A stretch of 64,000 nt of DNA from Erythrobacter tepidarius (GTDB taxonomy: Bacteria > Pseudomonadota > Alphaproteobacteria > Sphingomonadales > Sphingomonadaceae), in the NCBI RefSeq assembly GCF_002155695.1, contig NZ_MUYJ01000006.1, positions 62,001 to 126,000 on the forward strand, in the 5' to 3' direction. This document shows, piece by piece, positions 36,271-44,946 of this stretch. Each line of letters opens with the position of its first letter. Positions within the stretch are counted from its first letter, which is position 1. The notes below the pieces were generated by a model, which saw only the letters and a program-made list of their open reading frames with translations, was not told where the DNA came from and did no database searches. The translations under genes and the position numbers were made by a program.

Positions 36271-36954
36271 GTGACCGACGCCATTCCCGAAAGCTGGCGA
36301 AGCACGCTCGAACCCGTATTGGCCAGCCCCGAGGCGCGGCGGCTGGGCGGGTGGCTCAAGGCGGAGGAAAGCGCGGGCAAGGTGGTCTATCCCCCGCGCG
36401 GCCAGCGCCTTGCCGCGCTTGCGCTCACCCCGCTCGAGGCGGTGCGCTGCGTGATCCTTGGCCAGGACCCCTATCACGGCCCCGGACAGGCGCATGGCCT
36501 GGCCTTCTCGGTGCGGCCTGGCGTGCCCCTGCCGCCCAGCCTGGTCAATATCTTCAAGGAGCTGGAAAGCGATCTCGGCCTGCCGCGTCCGGCCAGCGGC
36601 GATCTGTCGAAATGGGCGCAACAGGGCGTGCTGCTGCTCAACAACACGCTGACGGTCGAGGCGGGGCAAGCCGGAAGCCACGCCGGGCGCGGGTGGGACG
36701 CGATCACCGATGCCGCGGTCGCCGCAGTCGCCGAACGCGAGGAGCCGACCGTGTTCATCCTGTGGGGCAGCCATGCGAGGAAGAAGGCGAGCCGGATCCC
36801 CGCCCTGGCCCGCAAGCGCACGCATCTGGTGCTGGCCTCGGCCCACCCCAGCCCGCTATCGGCGCATAACGGCTTTTTCGGCTCGCGCCCTTTCAGCCAG
36901 ACCAACGCCTTCCTCGCGGCCCATGGGCGCGGCACCATCGACTGGAGCTTGTGA
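36271..36954 (+). CDS. ung: Uracil-DNA glycosylase family 1
   Basis: This 227-residue enzyme removes uracil from DNA. Water-activating motif GQDPYHG is at 64-70 and the leucine loop HPSPLS lies near the C-terminus. LLLNNTLTVE and ILWGSHARKK are also diagnostic. The GTG at 36271 was chosen because it follows GAGGGAGTCC and fits family length; an ATG upstream at 36202 would add 23 basic residues. The stop overlaps the enoyl-CoA hydratase start. Confidence 0.95.
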   Translation: MTDAIPESWRSTLEPVLASPEARRLGGWLKAEESAGKVVYPPRGQRLAALALTPLEAVRCVILGQDPYHGPGQAHGLAFSVRPGVPLPPSLVNIFKELESDLGLPRPASGDLSKWAQQGVLLLNNTLTVEAGQAGSHAGRGWDAITDAAVAAVAEREEPTVFILWGSHARKKASRIPALARKRTHLVLASAHPSPLSAHNGFFGSRPFSQTNAFLAAHGRGTIDWSL

Positions 36955-37739
36955 TGAACGACGAAGTAATCCTGCTCGACGTGGCGGACGGTATTGCCAC
37001 CGTCACCCTCAATCGCCCGCAAGCGATGAACGCGCTCAACCGCGCACTGCGCAAGCGATTGGCCGAAGTGATGCGGCAGGTGGACGCGGACGATGATGTT
37101 CGCGCAGTGATCCTTACCGGCGCGGGGGAACGCGCCTTCACGGCGGGACTCGATCTCAAGGAACTGGGCAGCGAGCAAGGCGCGCTCGGCAGCGCCAATG
37201 CCACCGACCCGGCGGACAATCCGGTGAAAGCCATCGAGCTGTGCAGGAAGCCCGTGATCGGCGCGATCAACGGCGTGGCGATCACCGGCGGCTTCGAGGT
37301 CGCGCTTGCCTGCGACGTGCTGATCGCCAGCACCAACGCCCGCTTTGCCGATACCCACGCGCGGGTGGGCATCGTGCCGGGCTGGGGCCTGTCGCAGAAG
37401 CTCAGCCGCATGATCGGCATTTCCCGCGCGAAGGAACTGGCCTTCACCGGCAATTTCCTCGACGCCGCCACCGCGCACAGCTGGGGGCTGGTCAACCACG
37501 TTGTCGCGCCCGAGGAACTGCTTCCTCTCGCCCGCAAGCTGGCGGGCGACATGGCGGGGATCGATCCGGCCTTCCTCGGCCTCTACAAGCGCCTGATCGA
37601 CGATGGCTACGCGATGAGCTTCGGCGAGGGGCTGGCGCTCGAGGCCGAACGCTCCAGCCTCGCCAATTCCGCCGTGGCGCCCGCCGACGTCGAAGCCCGC
37701 CGCGCCGCGGTGCAGGAACGGGGGAGAGGGCAGGGGTAG
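36954..37739 (+). CDS. Enoyl-CoA hydratase
   Basis: The 261-residue crotonase-fold enzyme has oxyanion-hole motifs RAFTAGLDLKEL and GVAITGGFEVALACD. The catalytic pair position is covered by ADTHARVGIVPGWG. It probably hydrates trans-2-enoyl-CoA during fatty acid oxidation, though specificity is unknown. The start is GTGATG overlapping the ung TGA; I took the ATG. A strong hairpin terminator follows 27 nt after the stop. Confidence 0.9.
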   Translation: MNDEVILLDVADGIATVTLNRPQAMNALNRALRKRLAEVMRQVDADDDVRAVILTGAGERAFTAGLDLKELGSEQGALGSANATDPADNPVKAIELCRKPVIGAINGVAITGGFEVALACDVLIASTNARFADTHARVGIVPGWGLSQKLSRMIGISRAKELAFTGNFLDAATAHSWGLVNHVVAPEELLPLARKLAGDMAGIDPAFLGLYKRLIDDGYAMSFGEGLALEAERSSLANSAVAPADVEARRAAVQERGRGQG

Positions 37740-37766
37740 GCAGGGCTAGCGCTGCAACGATACGAA

Positions 37767-37792
37767 AAAGGCCCATCGTGAGATGGGCCTTT
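37767..37792 (+). terminator. Rho-independent-type terminator after the enoyl-CoA hydratase gene
   Basis: A perfect 11-bp stem AAAGGCCCATC/GATGGGCCTTT has a GTGA loop, with the A-run before and T-run inside the stem ends. It could work in both directions. Confidence 0.8.
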
Positions 37793-37912
37793 CATCGATA
37801 GGCGGGGGGTCCGTCACTACAAAAGCAGCGCTGCCGACCTAATCCCCGACCTTTCACGTTTCAACATATAAACATTTGACAAGAATGCAAGCCCAAACGA
37901 AACCTCTTTGAT

Positions 37913-38725
37913 ATGAGCATCATAGAACTGATTTCGACCGAACGGCTCAACACTTACCGAGAGCTGACAGGTAGCGAGAAGCAAGCCATTGCGCTCCACA
38001 ACCATACGCTCCAGCTTGCATCGTCGTTGATGTCGATGATCGCACTCTTGGAATTGGCACTCAGAAACGCGACCAATCAGCGGCTTATCGAAGATTTTGG
38101 CGATGGGGAGTGGTTGCTTCCATCGAGCTCGACCCTGCCTCTAAGGCCGCAAGAACGGAGAATGATCAGCAAGGCTCACTCGCATGCACAGCGGGCCATG
38201 TATGCTAAGTTGAGCTACAAGGAAAAAGCAGCGCTAGACTCCAAGGCTTTTCCCAATGGAGTCCCTACCGCGATCACTCATTCTAAAAAAGTCAAAGCGC
38301 GCCAAGCACTTTTTGAAGTTTCACACGGCCAAGTGATCTCACAAACGACAATCGCTTTTTGGAAAAGACTCTACTCGAGCGATTACGAGAATGATCTTTG
38401 GAAAACATCGCTCAAGCGGGTCTTTCCGAACAAAAAGCTCAAACGCAGCCAAATCTCAAAATCCCTTGAGGTGATTTATGCTGCAAGAAATAGAGTTGCG
38501 CATCATGAGCCTGTCTATGGCTTGCGCCTAGAGCAAACCATGGATGCACTTACACTCATTAGAAATTCAATTGGTACTCGTTCTTTCGAGCAAGACTCTT
38601 CGTTCAAGAGATTCTCAAAGGTGCTCTATTTGAGGCTCTTGATGGACTATGAGGGTTTCAAAGAGGCGTGGGACACGCTGACGGTCTCGACCTTACCAAA
38701 CCAACCCCTTACCGCCGCTCCCTGA
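37913..38725 (+). CDS. Abi-like family abortive infection protein
   Basis: This 270-residue protein is rich in Lys, Ser and Asn. It resembles the Abi_2/AbiD-F group: an N-terminal IALLELALRNATNQRL helix, then TTIAFWKRLYS and the C-terminal HEPN-type site AARNRVAHHEP (R-N-x3-H). HEPN Abi proteins are RNA-cleaving suicide toxins in phage defence. Base composition is clearly lower in GC than the genes on both sides, which points to recent acquisition. It stands alone between a terminator and tadA, and its 3' end overlaps tadA by 17 nt on the opposite strand. No partner gene is visible. Confidence 0.8.
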   Translation: MSIIELISTERLNTYRELTGSEKQAIALHNHTLQLASSLMSMIALLELALRNATNQRLIEDFGDGEWLLPSSSTLPLRPQERRMISKAHSHAQRAMYAKLSYKEKAALDSKAFPNGVPTAITHSKKVKARQALFEVSHGQVISQTTIAFWKRLYSSDYENDLWKTSLKRVFPNKKLKRSQISKSLEVIYAARNRVAHHEPVYGLRLEQTMDALTLIRNSIGTRSFEQDSSFKRFSKVLYLRLLMDYEGFKEAWDTLTVSTLPNQPLTAAP

Positions 38726-39164
38726 AAAACGCCTTGAGCATTTCCGCCGCCTCCGCCTCGCCGATGCCGGAATAGACCTCGGGGCGGTGGAGGCACTGCT
38801 CCTGCTCGAACACCCGCGCGCCGTGTTCGACCGCGCCGCCCTTGGGGTCGCTCGCGGCGTAGTAGAGCCGGGCGATGCGGGCATGGGCAATCGCGCCCGC
38901 GCACATCGCGCAAGGCTCCAGCGTCACCCACAGCTCGCAGCCGGTCAGGCGCTCGTCGCCCAGCGCTTTGGCGGCGGCGCGAATCGCCAGAATCTCGGCA
39001 TGGGCGGTGGGATCGTGCAGGTCGCGCGGGGCGTTGTGCGCTTCGGCGATCACCACGCCGTCCTTGACGATCACCGCACCGATCGGCACCTCGCCGGCCG
39101 TCGCCGCCACCCGCGCCGCATCAAGCGCGCGCTGCATCGGCACAGGGAGCGGCCAGTGGGTCAT
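38709..39164 (-). CDS. tadA: tRNA-specific adenosine deaminase
   Basis: The 151-residue cytidine-deaminase-fold enzyme converts A34 to inosine in tRNA-Arg(ACG). The zinc/catalytic motifs are HAE at 55-57 and PCAMCAG with C85 and C88. Length is typical. The ATG at 39164 was preferred to an upstream in-frame ATG because TadA starts near this point. Its 3' end overlaps the Abi-like gene on the other strand. Confidence 0.93.
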   Translation of the reverse strand: MTHWPLPVPMQRALDAARVAATAGEVPIGAVIVKDGVVIAEAHNAPRDLHDPTAHAEILAIRAAAKALGDERLTGCELWVTLEPCAMCAGAIAHARIARLYYAASDPKGGAVEHGARVFEQEQCLHRPEVYSGIGEAEAAEMLKAFFRERR

Positions 39165-39205
39165 GCCCGCCGCGCTACTCTGGCCTAAGCAAGGGTGCAA
39201 CTTGC

Positions 39206-39234
39206 TTGACGATTCGGCGTCCCCCCGTTATGCG
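39206..39234 (+). promoter_or_regulatory. Promoter of rpmB
   Basis: TTGACG (39206-39211) and TATGCG (39229-39234) are spaced by 17 nt. The rpmB start is 47 nt downstream, giving a short leader with AAGAAGAGA as ribosome site. Confidence 0.65.
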
Positions 39235-39281
39235 CGCCGCTTTCCCGGATCACACCCGAACCTTACAAGAAGAGACACACC

Positions 39282-39569
39282 ATGTCGCGCATCTGCGAAC
39301 TGACCGGCAAGGGCCGCCAGGTCGGCCACAATGTGAGCCACGCCAACAACAAGACCAAGCGCGTGTTTCTGCCCAACCTTCAGAACGTCACGCTGATGAG
39401 CGAAAAGCTCGGGCGCAGCTTCAAGTTCCGCGTCTCGACCCACGGCCTGCGCTCGGTCGAGCACAATGGCGGGCTCGACAACTGGCTGCTCAAGACCAGC
39501 GATGACAAGCTTTCGGCCAATGCGCTCAAGGTGAAGCGCGAACTGCTCAAGGCGCAGGCTGCCGCCTGA
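39282..39569 (+). CDS. rpmB: 50S ribosomal protein L28
   Basis: This 95-residue protein shows the L28 signatures [11 protein letters not shown] and [20 protein letters not shown]. The length fits the longer alphaproteobacterial form. It is a single-gene unit with its own promoter and a strong terminator, as expected for a highly expressed ribosomal gene. Confidence 0.98.
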   Translation: MSRICELTGKGRQVGHNVSHANNKTKRVFLPNLQNVTLMSEKLGRSFKFRVSTHGLRSVEHNGGLDNWLLKTSDDKLSANALKVKRELLKAQAAA

Positions 39570-39607
39570 TTTCTCGCCTGTCTCTCCGGACAGGAACGAT
39601 ACGATCA

Positions 39608-39633
39608 AGCGTCCGGGGTTCCGGGCGCTTTTT
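39608..39633 (+). terminator. Rho-independent terminator of rpmB
   Basis: The 9-bp stem AGCGTCCGG/CCGGGCGCT (one G-T pair) has a GGTT loop and is followed by a T tract. Confidence 0.85.
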
Positions 39634-39635
39634 CG

Positions 39636-40637
39636 TTATGGGGCGCGGGCGGAACGCGCGTCCCAATCGAAGCGCACCAGCAGATTGCGCTGGAACACCG
39701 AGAAATTGTCGTCCGATACTAGCCACACCGCCCCGCGCGCCGGATCGGCCGGATCGGGGACGAAGGCGATGCCTTCGAAATTGTCGGCAAACAGCCCGCC
39801 GCTCAGGCGCTGGATGACCCGCGCCGGCCAAGCCTTGCCGGGCCGGACCGCGGCCGGATCGGCGATGGCGATGGCCGTGTCGAACCGCGCCGGCAGGGCA
39901 TATTCGACCCGCCGCAGCAGGATCAGCACCCGCCCGTCGGGCAGCTGGGCAGCATCGACCGGATCGTAATCGGCCGGAGCAAGCAAGACGAAGGCAAGCG
40001 GCGCCAGGGCGCCCGTCTCGACCGGATCGCCGGAGAAGAGCAGCGCCTCGTGGTGGGTCTGGCTGCCACGCAGGGGCCCCTCGGCGATGATCAGGAAGCG
40101 GCCGTCCTCCAGGCGCTCCATCGTTTCCGCACCGCTGTTGGCGCTCCAGCGCCGCATGGCGTGCGGGGTGGTGCTGGTGCGGGTGCCGTCGGGGGCGAAG
40201 CGCGTCACGAGATTGAAGTTCTCGAACCCGCCCCACAGCGTGCCGCTGGCCGGATCGTACGCAAGCGATTCGAGATCGACGACTTCCTCGCGCCCGCGGC
40301 TGCTGTCGCCGACGAAGCGGAAGCTGCCCGGCACGGCGCGCGGGACGGGGCCGGCGAGATCGATTTCGAGCAGGAAGCCGCGGTCGCTCCCGGCGATCAG
40401 CCCGCGCCCGCCTGCCACCAGCGCCGAAAAGCCGCCGAACCAGCCATGCGCGGCGCGCATTTCCCATGCGCCGCTGAGCCTCAATACCCCGGCAACCCCG
40501 GCGCGCTCTGCAACCGGCGTGAGGCTGACCTGCGCCGTGTCGCTGCGCTGGCCGGTGGGCGCACGCCAGAACAGGCCCGGGCCAAGGCCCAGAGCCACCA
40601 CAGCCAGCAGCAACCCGCGGGTAGCCCAGGCGCGCAC
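39636..40637 (-). CDS. Esterase-like activity of phytase family protein
   Basis: The 333-residue protein has a signal/anchor (1-22). Repeated beta-propeller-like strands occur, for example SFSAL-type GGFSALVAGGRGLIAGSDRG, DLESLAYDPASGTLWGGFEN, and DNFEGIAFVPDPADPARGAVWLVSDDN. This matches the phytase-like family PF13449. The substrate is unknown. The GTG start overlaps the upstream DUF2093 stop region. Its 3' end is 3 nt from the rpmB terminator. Confidence 0.82.
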   Translation of the reverse strand: MRAWATRGLLLAVVALGLGPGLFWRAPTGQRSDTAQVSLTPVAERAGVAGVLRLSGAWEMRAAHGWFGGFSALVAGGRGLIAGSDRGFLLEIDLAGPVPRAVPGSFRFVGDSSRGREEVVDLESLAYDPASGTLWGGFENFNLVTRFAPDGTRTSTTPHAMRRWSANSGAETMERLEDGRFLIIAEGPLRGSQTHHEALLFSGDPVETGALAPLAFVLLAPADYDPVDAAQLPDGRVLILLRRVEYALPARFDTAIAIADPAAVRPGKAWPARVIQRLSGGLFADNFEGIAFVPDPADPARGAVWLVSDDNFSVFQRNLLVRFDWDARSARAP

Positions 40638-40847
40638 CTAGGCGCGGTCGAGGCCGAGCAGGCGGCGCGTCGCGACCTCGCAAGAGGCATAGGCCTCCTG
40701 CCGCTCGGCGCTCCAGTAGCGCAGTTCGGAAAGCGGGATTTTCGCTCCGGTGACGGCGCACAGCACATGGCTGCCGGGACGCAGCACCCGGAAGCTGGAA
40801 GGGCCGTAGTAGAGCTTGGCGGTCTTGTCGGCGGAAGACATCAGCAT
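40638..40847 (-). CDS. DUF2093 family protein
   Basis: This 69-residue protein has the DUF2093 pattern KLYYGPSSFRVLRPGSHVLCAVTGAKIPLSELRYWSAERQEAY and conserved Cys residues in the middle and near CEVATRR. It is a small alphaproteobacterial protein of unknown function that usually sits after xseA, as here. The start could also be the ATG two codons further in. Confidence 0.85.
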   Translation of the reverse strand: MLMSSADKTAKLYYGPSSFRVLRPGSHVLCAVTGAKIPLSELRYWSAERQEAYASCEVATRRLLGLDRA

Positions 40848-40871
40848 GGCGCCTGCGATAGCACCACGCGG

Positions 40872-42335
40872 CTATCCGAACAAATCCTCTTGTCGCGGCG
40901 GCGGGGCGGGGCGCGGTCTGGGCGCCGGGCGCAGGGGCGGCGAGGTGCTGCCGGCAGGCACGGCATCCAGCGTCCCGTCGCGCCATTGCAGCACCAGACG
41001 TGCCTCGCCCGCGGCGTCGGCCCGGGTGGTCAGCGCCGCGCCATCGGCCCTCCGGATGATCGCGTAGCCGCGCTCGAGCGGCCTTTCGGGGTGAAGCTGG
41101 CTCATCACCCGTGCCAGCGCGGCGACGCGGTCGGCCCCTTGGCGCAAGGGCCGCTCGACCAGCGCCGGGACGAGCCCTGCGCGGTCGAGCCGGCGCTGCG
41201 CCTCACTCGCAGAGCGAACGAGCAGGCTCGGCGAAAGCCGCGCCGCCGCCCCGGCGAGCCGCTCGCGCCCTCTGGCCGAACGATCGCCCAAGGCGCGGCG
41301 CAGGCGTTCGGCGAACTCATCGAGCCGCTGGGCTTGGGGTGCAAGCAGGTTCTCCGGCCGCGGCAGGAGACGAACGCGGGCGGCGAGACGCTCGCGCCCC
41401 AGCTCGACCAGGCGATAGACCGCGCGGCGCTGACGGGCGGCGAGATCGTTGAGGGTGAAGACCAGATCGGCGCGCACCGGGACCGCCATTTCCGCCGCAG
41501 CCGTGGGGGTGGGCGCGCGGCGGTCGGCGGCGAAATCGGCGAGCGTGGTGTCGGTTTCGTGGCCGACCGCGGAAATCACGGGAATGGTGGATTCGGCGAT
41601 GGCGCGCACCACCACTTCCTCGTTGAAGCTCCACAGGTCTTCGATCGACCCGCCCCCGCGCGCAACGATCACCACATCCGGGCGCGGGACAGGCCCGCCG
41701 GGCACAATCGCCGAAAAGCCGCGCACAGCCGCCGCAACCTGCTCGGCCGCGCCCTGCCCCTGCACCAGCACCGGCCAGACCAGAACGTGGCTCGGGAAAC
41801 GGTCCGCCAGGCGATGGAGAATGTCGCGGATCACCGCCCCGGTGGGTGAAGTGACAACCCCGATGATGCGCGGCAGGAACGGCAAGGCGCGCTTCCTGCC
41901 AGCATCGAACAGGCCCTCGGCGGCCAGCCGGGCGCGGGTTTTCTCCAGCAGCGCCAGCAGCGCGCCTTCGCCCGCCAGCTCCATGGAATCGATCACGATC
42001 TGGTATTTCGAACGCCCGGGATAGGTGGTGAGCTTGCCAGTGGCGATCACCTCCAGGCCATCTTCGGCACGGAACTTGAGGCGGGCGGCGTTGCCCTTCC
42101 ACATCACCCCGTCGATCACCGCGCCTTCATCCTTGAGCGCGCAGTAGAAGTGCCCCGAAGCCGCGCGCTTCACCCCCGACAGCTCGCCGCGCAGACGGAC
42201 GAAGCCGAAGCGCTCCTCGACGGTGCGCTTGAGCAGCGCGGAAATCTCGCTGATGGTCAGCGGCTGGGCGTTGTCGCCCTGCCTTTCGCGCGCTACCAGC
42301 CCGGCATCGTCATCGCAGTTGGGCAGAGGGGCCAT
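40872..42335 (-). CDS. xseA: Exodeoxyribonuclease VII large subunit
   Basis: The 487-residue protein has an OB-fold N-terminus ([29 protein letters not shown]) followed by the XseA core: [32 protein letters not shown], and [16 protein letters not shown] coiled-coil region follows, then LERGYAI near the C-terminus. A Pro-rich tail (about the last 30 residues) is lineage-specific. Together with XseB it degrades single-stranded DNA; xseB is not in the window. Its start codon overlaps the divergent purD start codon. Confidence 0.95.
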   Translation of the reverse strand: MAPLPNCDDDAGLVARERQGDNAQPLTISEISALLKRTVEERFGFVRLRGELSGVKRAASGHFYCALKDEGAVIDGVMWKGNAARLKFRAEDGLEVIATGKLTTYPGRSKYQIVIDSMELAGEGALLALLEKTRARLAAEGLFDAGRKRALPFLPRIIGVVTSPTGAVIRDILHRLADRFPSHVLVWPVLVQGQGAAEQVAAAVRGFSAIVPGGPVPRPDVVIVARGGGSIEDLWSFNEEVVVRAIAESTIPVISAVGHETDTTLADFAADRRAPTPTAAAEMAVPVRADLVFTLNDLAARQRRAVYRLVELGRERLAARVRLLPRPENLLAPQAQRLDEFAERLRRALGDRSARGRERLAGAAARLSPSLLVRSASEAQRRLDRAGLVPALVERPLRQGADRVAALARVMSQLHPERPLERGYAIIRRADGAALTTRADAAGEARLVLQWRDGTLDAVPAGSTSPPLRPAPRPRPAPPPRQEDLFG

Positions 42336-43605
42336 GAATATCCTGCTATTGGGTTCGGGAGGCCGCGAACATGCGCTGGCATGGGCGCTGGCGCAATCCC
42401 CAAGCCTCACCAAGCTCTACGCCGCCCCCGGCAATCCGGGCATCGCCGAGGAAGCCGAATGCGTGGCGCTGGATGTGACCGATCACGGCGCGGTGATCGC
42501 CTTCTGCGCGCGCCACGCGGTCGATCTCGTCGTCATCGGCCCCGAAGCGCCCCTGGTGGACGGGCTGTCGGATTCGCTCAGGGCCGCAGGCGTGCCGGTG
42601 TTCGGCCCCTCGCAGGCGGCCGCCCAGCTTGAAGGCTCCAAGGGCTTCACCAAGGACCTGTGCGCCCGCGCCGGAATCCCGACCGCCGGTTATGTGCGCA
42701 CGTCCTCGCTCGATGAGGCCCGCGCCGCGCTCGCCCGTTTCAGCCCACCTTACGTGCTCAAGGCCGATGGGCTGGCGGCGGGCAAGGGCGTGGTGATCGC
42801 CGCAAGCCTGGCCGAGGCCGAGGAAACCCTCGCCGAGATGTTCGGCGGCGGCTTCGGCGAGGCAGGCGCGCAGGTGGTGATCGAGGAGTTCCTGGAAGGC
42901 GAGGAGGTGAGTTTCTTCGCGCTCACCGATGGCACCACGATCGTCCCTTTCGGCAGCGCGCAGGATCACAAGCGCGTCGGCGATGGCGACACCGGCCCCA
43001 ACACCGGCGGGATGGGTGCCTACTCCCCCGCGCGGGTGCTGACGCCCGAACTGGAGGCCCGCGTCATGGCCGCAATCATCGAACCCACGGTGCGCATCAT
43101 GCGCGCGGAGGGAACCCCCTATCAGGGCGTGCTCTTCGCCGGGCTGATGCTGACGGCGGACGGCCCCAAGCTGATCGAATACAACGCCCGCTTCGGCGAT
43201 CCGGAATGCCAGGTGCTGATGATGCGGCTCAAAAGCGATCTGGTGGCGCTGATGCTCGCCTGCGCTACGGGCACGCTCGAAGGCACGCAAGTGGCGCTCA
43301 GCGATAAGACCGCGCTCACCGTGGTGATGGCCGCCAAGGGCTATCCCGGCACGCCGGAAAAGGGCGGGGCGATCGATCTGTCGGGGGTGGAACCGGGCGC
43401 TGCCAAGGTGTTTCACGCCGGCACCGCGATGAAGGACGGCGCGCTGGTGGCCGCCGGCGGCCGGGTGCTCGCCGTCACCGCGACCGGTGCGAGCGTCACC
43501 GAGGCGCAGGCCAGGGCCTATGCCGCCGTCGACAAGATCGCCTTCCCAAGCGGCTTCTGCCGCCGCGACATCGGCTGGCGCGAAGTGGCGCGCGAACGCG
43601 GCTAG
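42334..43605 (+). CDS. purD: Phosphoribosylamine-glycine ligase
   Basis: The 423-residue ATP-grasp enzyme makes GAR in purine synthesis. The N-terminal [16 protein letters not shown], the ATP-grasp motifs [16 protein letters not shown] and [29 protein letters not shown], and [16 protein letters not shown] are all present. A ribosome site AGAGGGG precedes the ATG. The stop overlaps the convergent PAP2 remnant by 4 nt. Confidence 0.97.
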   Translation: MNILLLGSGGREHALAWALAQSPSLTKLYAAPGNPGIAEEAECVALDVTDHGAVIAFCARHAVDLVVIGPEAPLVDGLSDSLRAAGVPVFGPSQAAAQLEGSKGFTKDLCARAGIPTAGYVRTSSLDEARAALARFSPPYVLKADGLAAGKGVVIAASLAEAEETLAEMFGGGFGEAGAQVVIEEFLEGEEVSFFALTDGTTIVPFGSAQDHKRVGDGDTGPNTGGMGAYSPARVLTPELEARVMAAIIEPTVRIMRAEGTPYQGVLFAGLMLTADGPKLIEYNARFGDPECQVLMMRLKSDLVALMLACATGTLEGTQVALSDKTALTVVMAAKGYPGTPEKGGAIDLSGVEPGAAKVFHAGTAMKDGALVAAGGRVLAVTATGASVTEAQARAYAAVDKIAFPSGFCRRDIGWREVARERG

Positions 43606-44039
43606 AACCGCGCGGCGTAGGTTACCCCGCCGCCGTGGAAATCGCCCCACGGCAGCACGACCGCCACGCGCCCGTCCTTGTCGGGCTTGCGGTGGGTAAT
43701 AACCAGCCCGACCCCCGTGCCGAGCGCCGCGCCTGCGACGACATCGTATCAGTGGTGCTTGTCCGCCTCGACCCGCGCGAGGCCGACGAAGCTCGCCAGT
43801 GCGAGCGCCGGGATGCCTTCGGCTGATCCGCCCGCCCGGAATGCGCCCTGCGTGTCGCCCTCGGCCGCCGGCACGCCGAGCGACCACAGCGCCAGCCCGC
43901 CGACCGCGATATCACTGGCAGTGGCCCAGTCGCCCTGCGCAGAGGCGTGCGCGCTTTGGCTTGTCGCCAAGAGCATGGGCGCGGCCAAGGCGAGGCTCCA
44001 GCGACGCAGACGCAGGTGCGTGGCGGAAAAGGGCTTCAT
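43602..44039 (-). pseudogene. Decayed PAP2-family phosphatase
   Basis: The frame begins with a signal peptide (MKPFSATHLRLRRW...QSAHA) and continues to ARVEADKHH, where a TGA (43749-43751) interrupts. The same frame continues YDVVAGAALGTGVGLVITHR to a natural stop at 43602, ending [11 protein letters not shown] tryptophan (TGG) at the TGA restores R-x5-H-x3-D, the third PAP2 phosphatase signature. In addition, only about 20 residues separate the N-terminal region from this motif, and the KxxxxxxRP and PSGH signatures expected in between are absent. So the gene carries both a nonsense codon and an apparent internal deletion and is almost certainly non-functional. A sequencing error could explain the TGA but not the missing motif. 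Confidence 0.8.
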
Positions 44040-44203
44040 GCAGAATGCTTCTCGCGGATGGGTGGAACGGGTCATGTCCGTGGCATCGCAACGCAGCAGC
44101 CCGCGGATGGTTGCAGCGGAATGCGATTGCCATCACGGGCTTTGCAGGTGCAAACTTGATCCCGATCAAGGAAATTCCGCCGGACAGAGGGGATAAGACC
44201 AGC

Positions 44204-44587
44204 ATGACCTATCGCCTCTCCCTCGCCGCCGCAGCGGCGCTTGCGCTCGCCGCCTGCGCCACCGCGCCCGGCACCGACAACCCGCCGCCCATGCTTGGCA
44301 AGGCGACCTCGCCTTCGCCCGACACCCGCGCGCCCGCCTTCGTCGAGGCGGCCTGCGGGGGATGCCACGCGGTCGAACCGCCGTTCCTCTCAGCGAACCC
44401 CGCCTCGCCCAGCTTTGCCGCGATCGCCAACCGGCGCGGGCTGTCGGAAAAGTCGCTGGCCGACTGGCTGGCCGACGCGCACAACTACCCAGAGGAGATG
44501 GACTTCACCCTCACCCGCAAGCAGATCGACCAGATCGCGGCCTACATGGTGACCCTGCGCGATGCGGGCTACGTGCCGGACGAGTGA
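44204..44587 (+). CDS. Small cytochrome c-like lipoprotein
   Basis: This 127-residue protein has a lipobox-like LALAAC at about residue 18. A heme-binding C-x2-CH site lies at ACGGCHAVEP, and a candidate distal Met ligand is at EEMDFTL. The final helix KQIDQIAAYMVTLRD is typical of class I c-type cytochromes. It may carry electrons at the membrane; no oxidase genes are nearby. It diverges from the decayed PAP2 gene. Confidence 0.85.
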   Translation: MTYRLSLAAAAALALAACATAPGTDNPPPMLGKATSPSPDTRAPAFVEAACGGCHAVEPPFLSANPASPSFAAIANRRGLSEKSLADWLADAHNYPEEMDFTLTRKQIDQIAAYMVTLRDAGYVPDE

Positions 44588-44946
44588 GCTTTCCTACAGG
44601 GCGGGCGGGCGGTTAGGCTGCGCGTCGCTCTTTGTCCCCGTTCTTTGTCATCGTCAGCCAGCCAAACCAGCGCACAAACGCTTCGCGCGCGCGAAGTTCT
44701 TGTGTCCGTTTGTGCCCGGACATGGGTTCAAGCTCATGATTTTACGAGATGAAACGGCGGGAGACAAAGTTGACACCCTGTCACCTTTGTCACCTTTGTT
44801 ATTTTATTACGCAGGGGTTTGCGCTCCGCATCGCCTGCGCGCTGCGAAATCCTCGCTCTTGGGGCCTGAAGGCCCCGTCGCGGCGGACGGGCGCCAAAGC
44901 TGGCGCATCGCGCTGATTTCAGCCCGCAGGGCCGCGAGCGCAAAGC
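44588..44946. other. Convergent intergenic region with nested inverted repeats
   Basis: This 359-nt AT-richer gap lies between convergent genes and holds three hairpin elements. The first is an outer GCACAAACG/CGTTTGTGC (44672-44680 and 44707-44715) enclosing a perfect 16-nt palindrome at 44681-44696. The second is a 29-nt hairpin at 44763-44791: GACAAAG/CTTTGTC outside and TGACA/TGTCA inside, with a CCC loop. The third is GGGGCC-TGAA-GGCCCC at 44861-44876. No coding frame is convincing. Confidence 0.7.
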
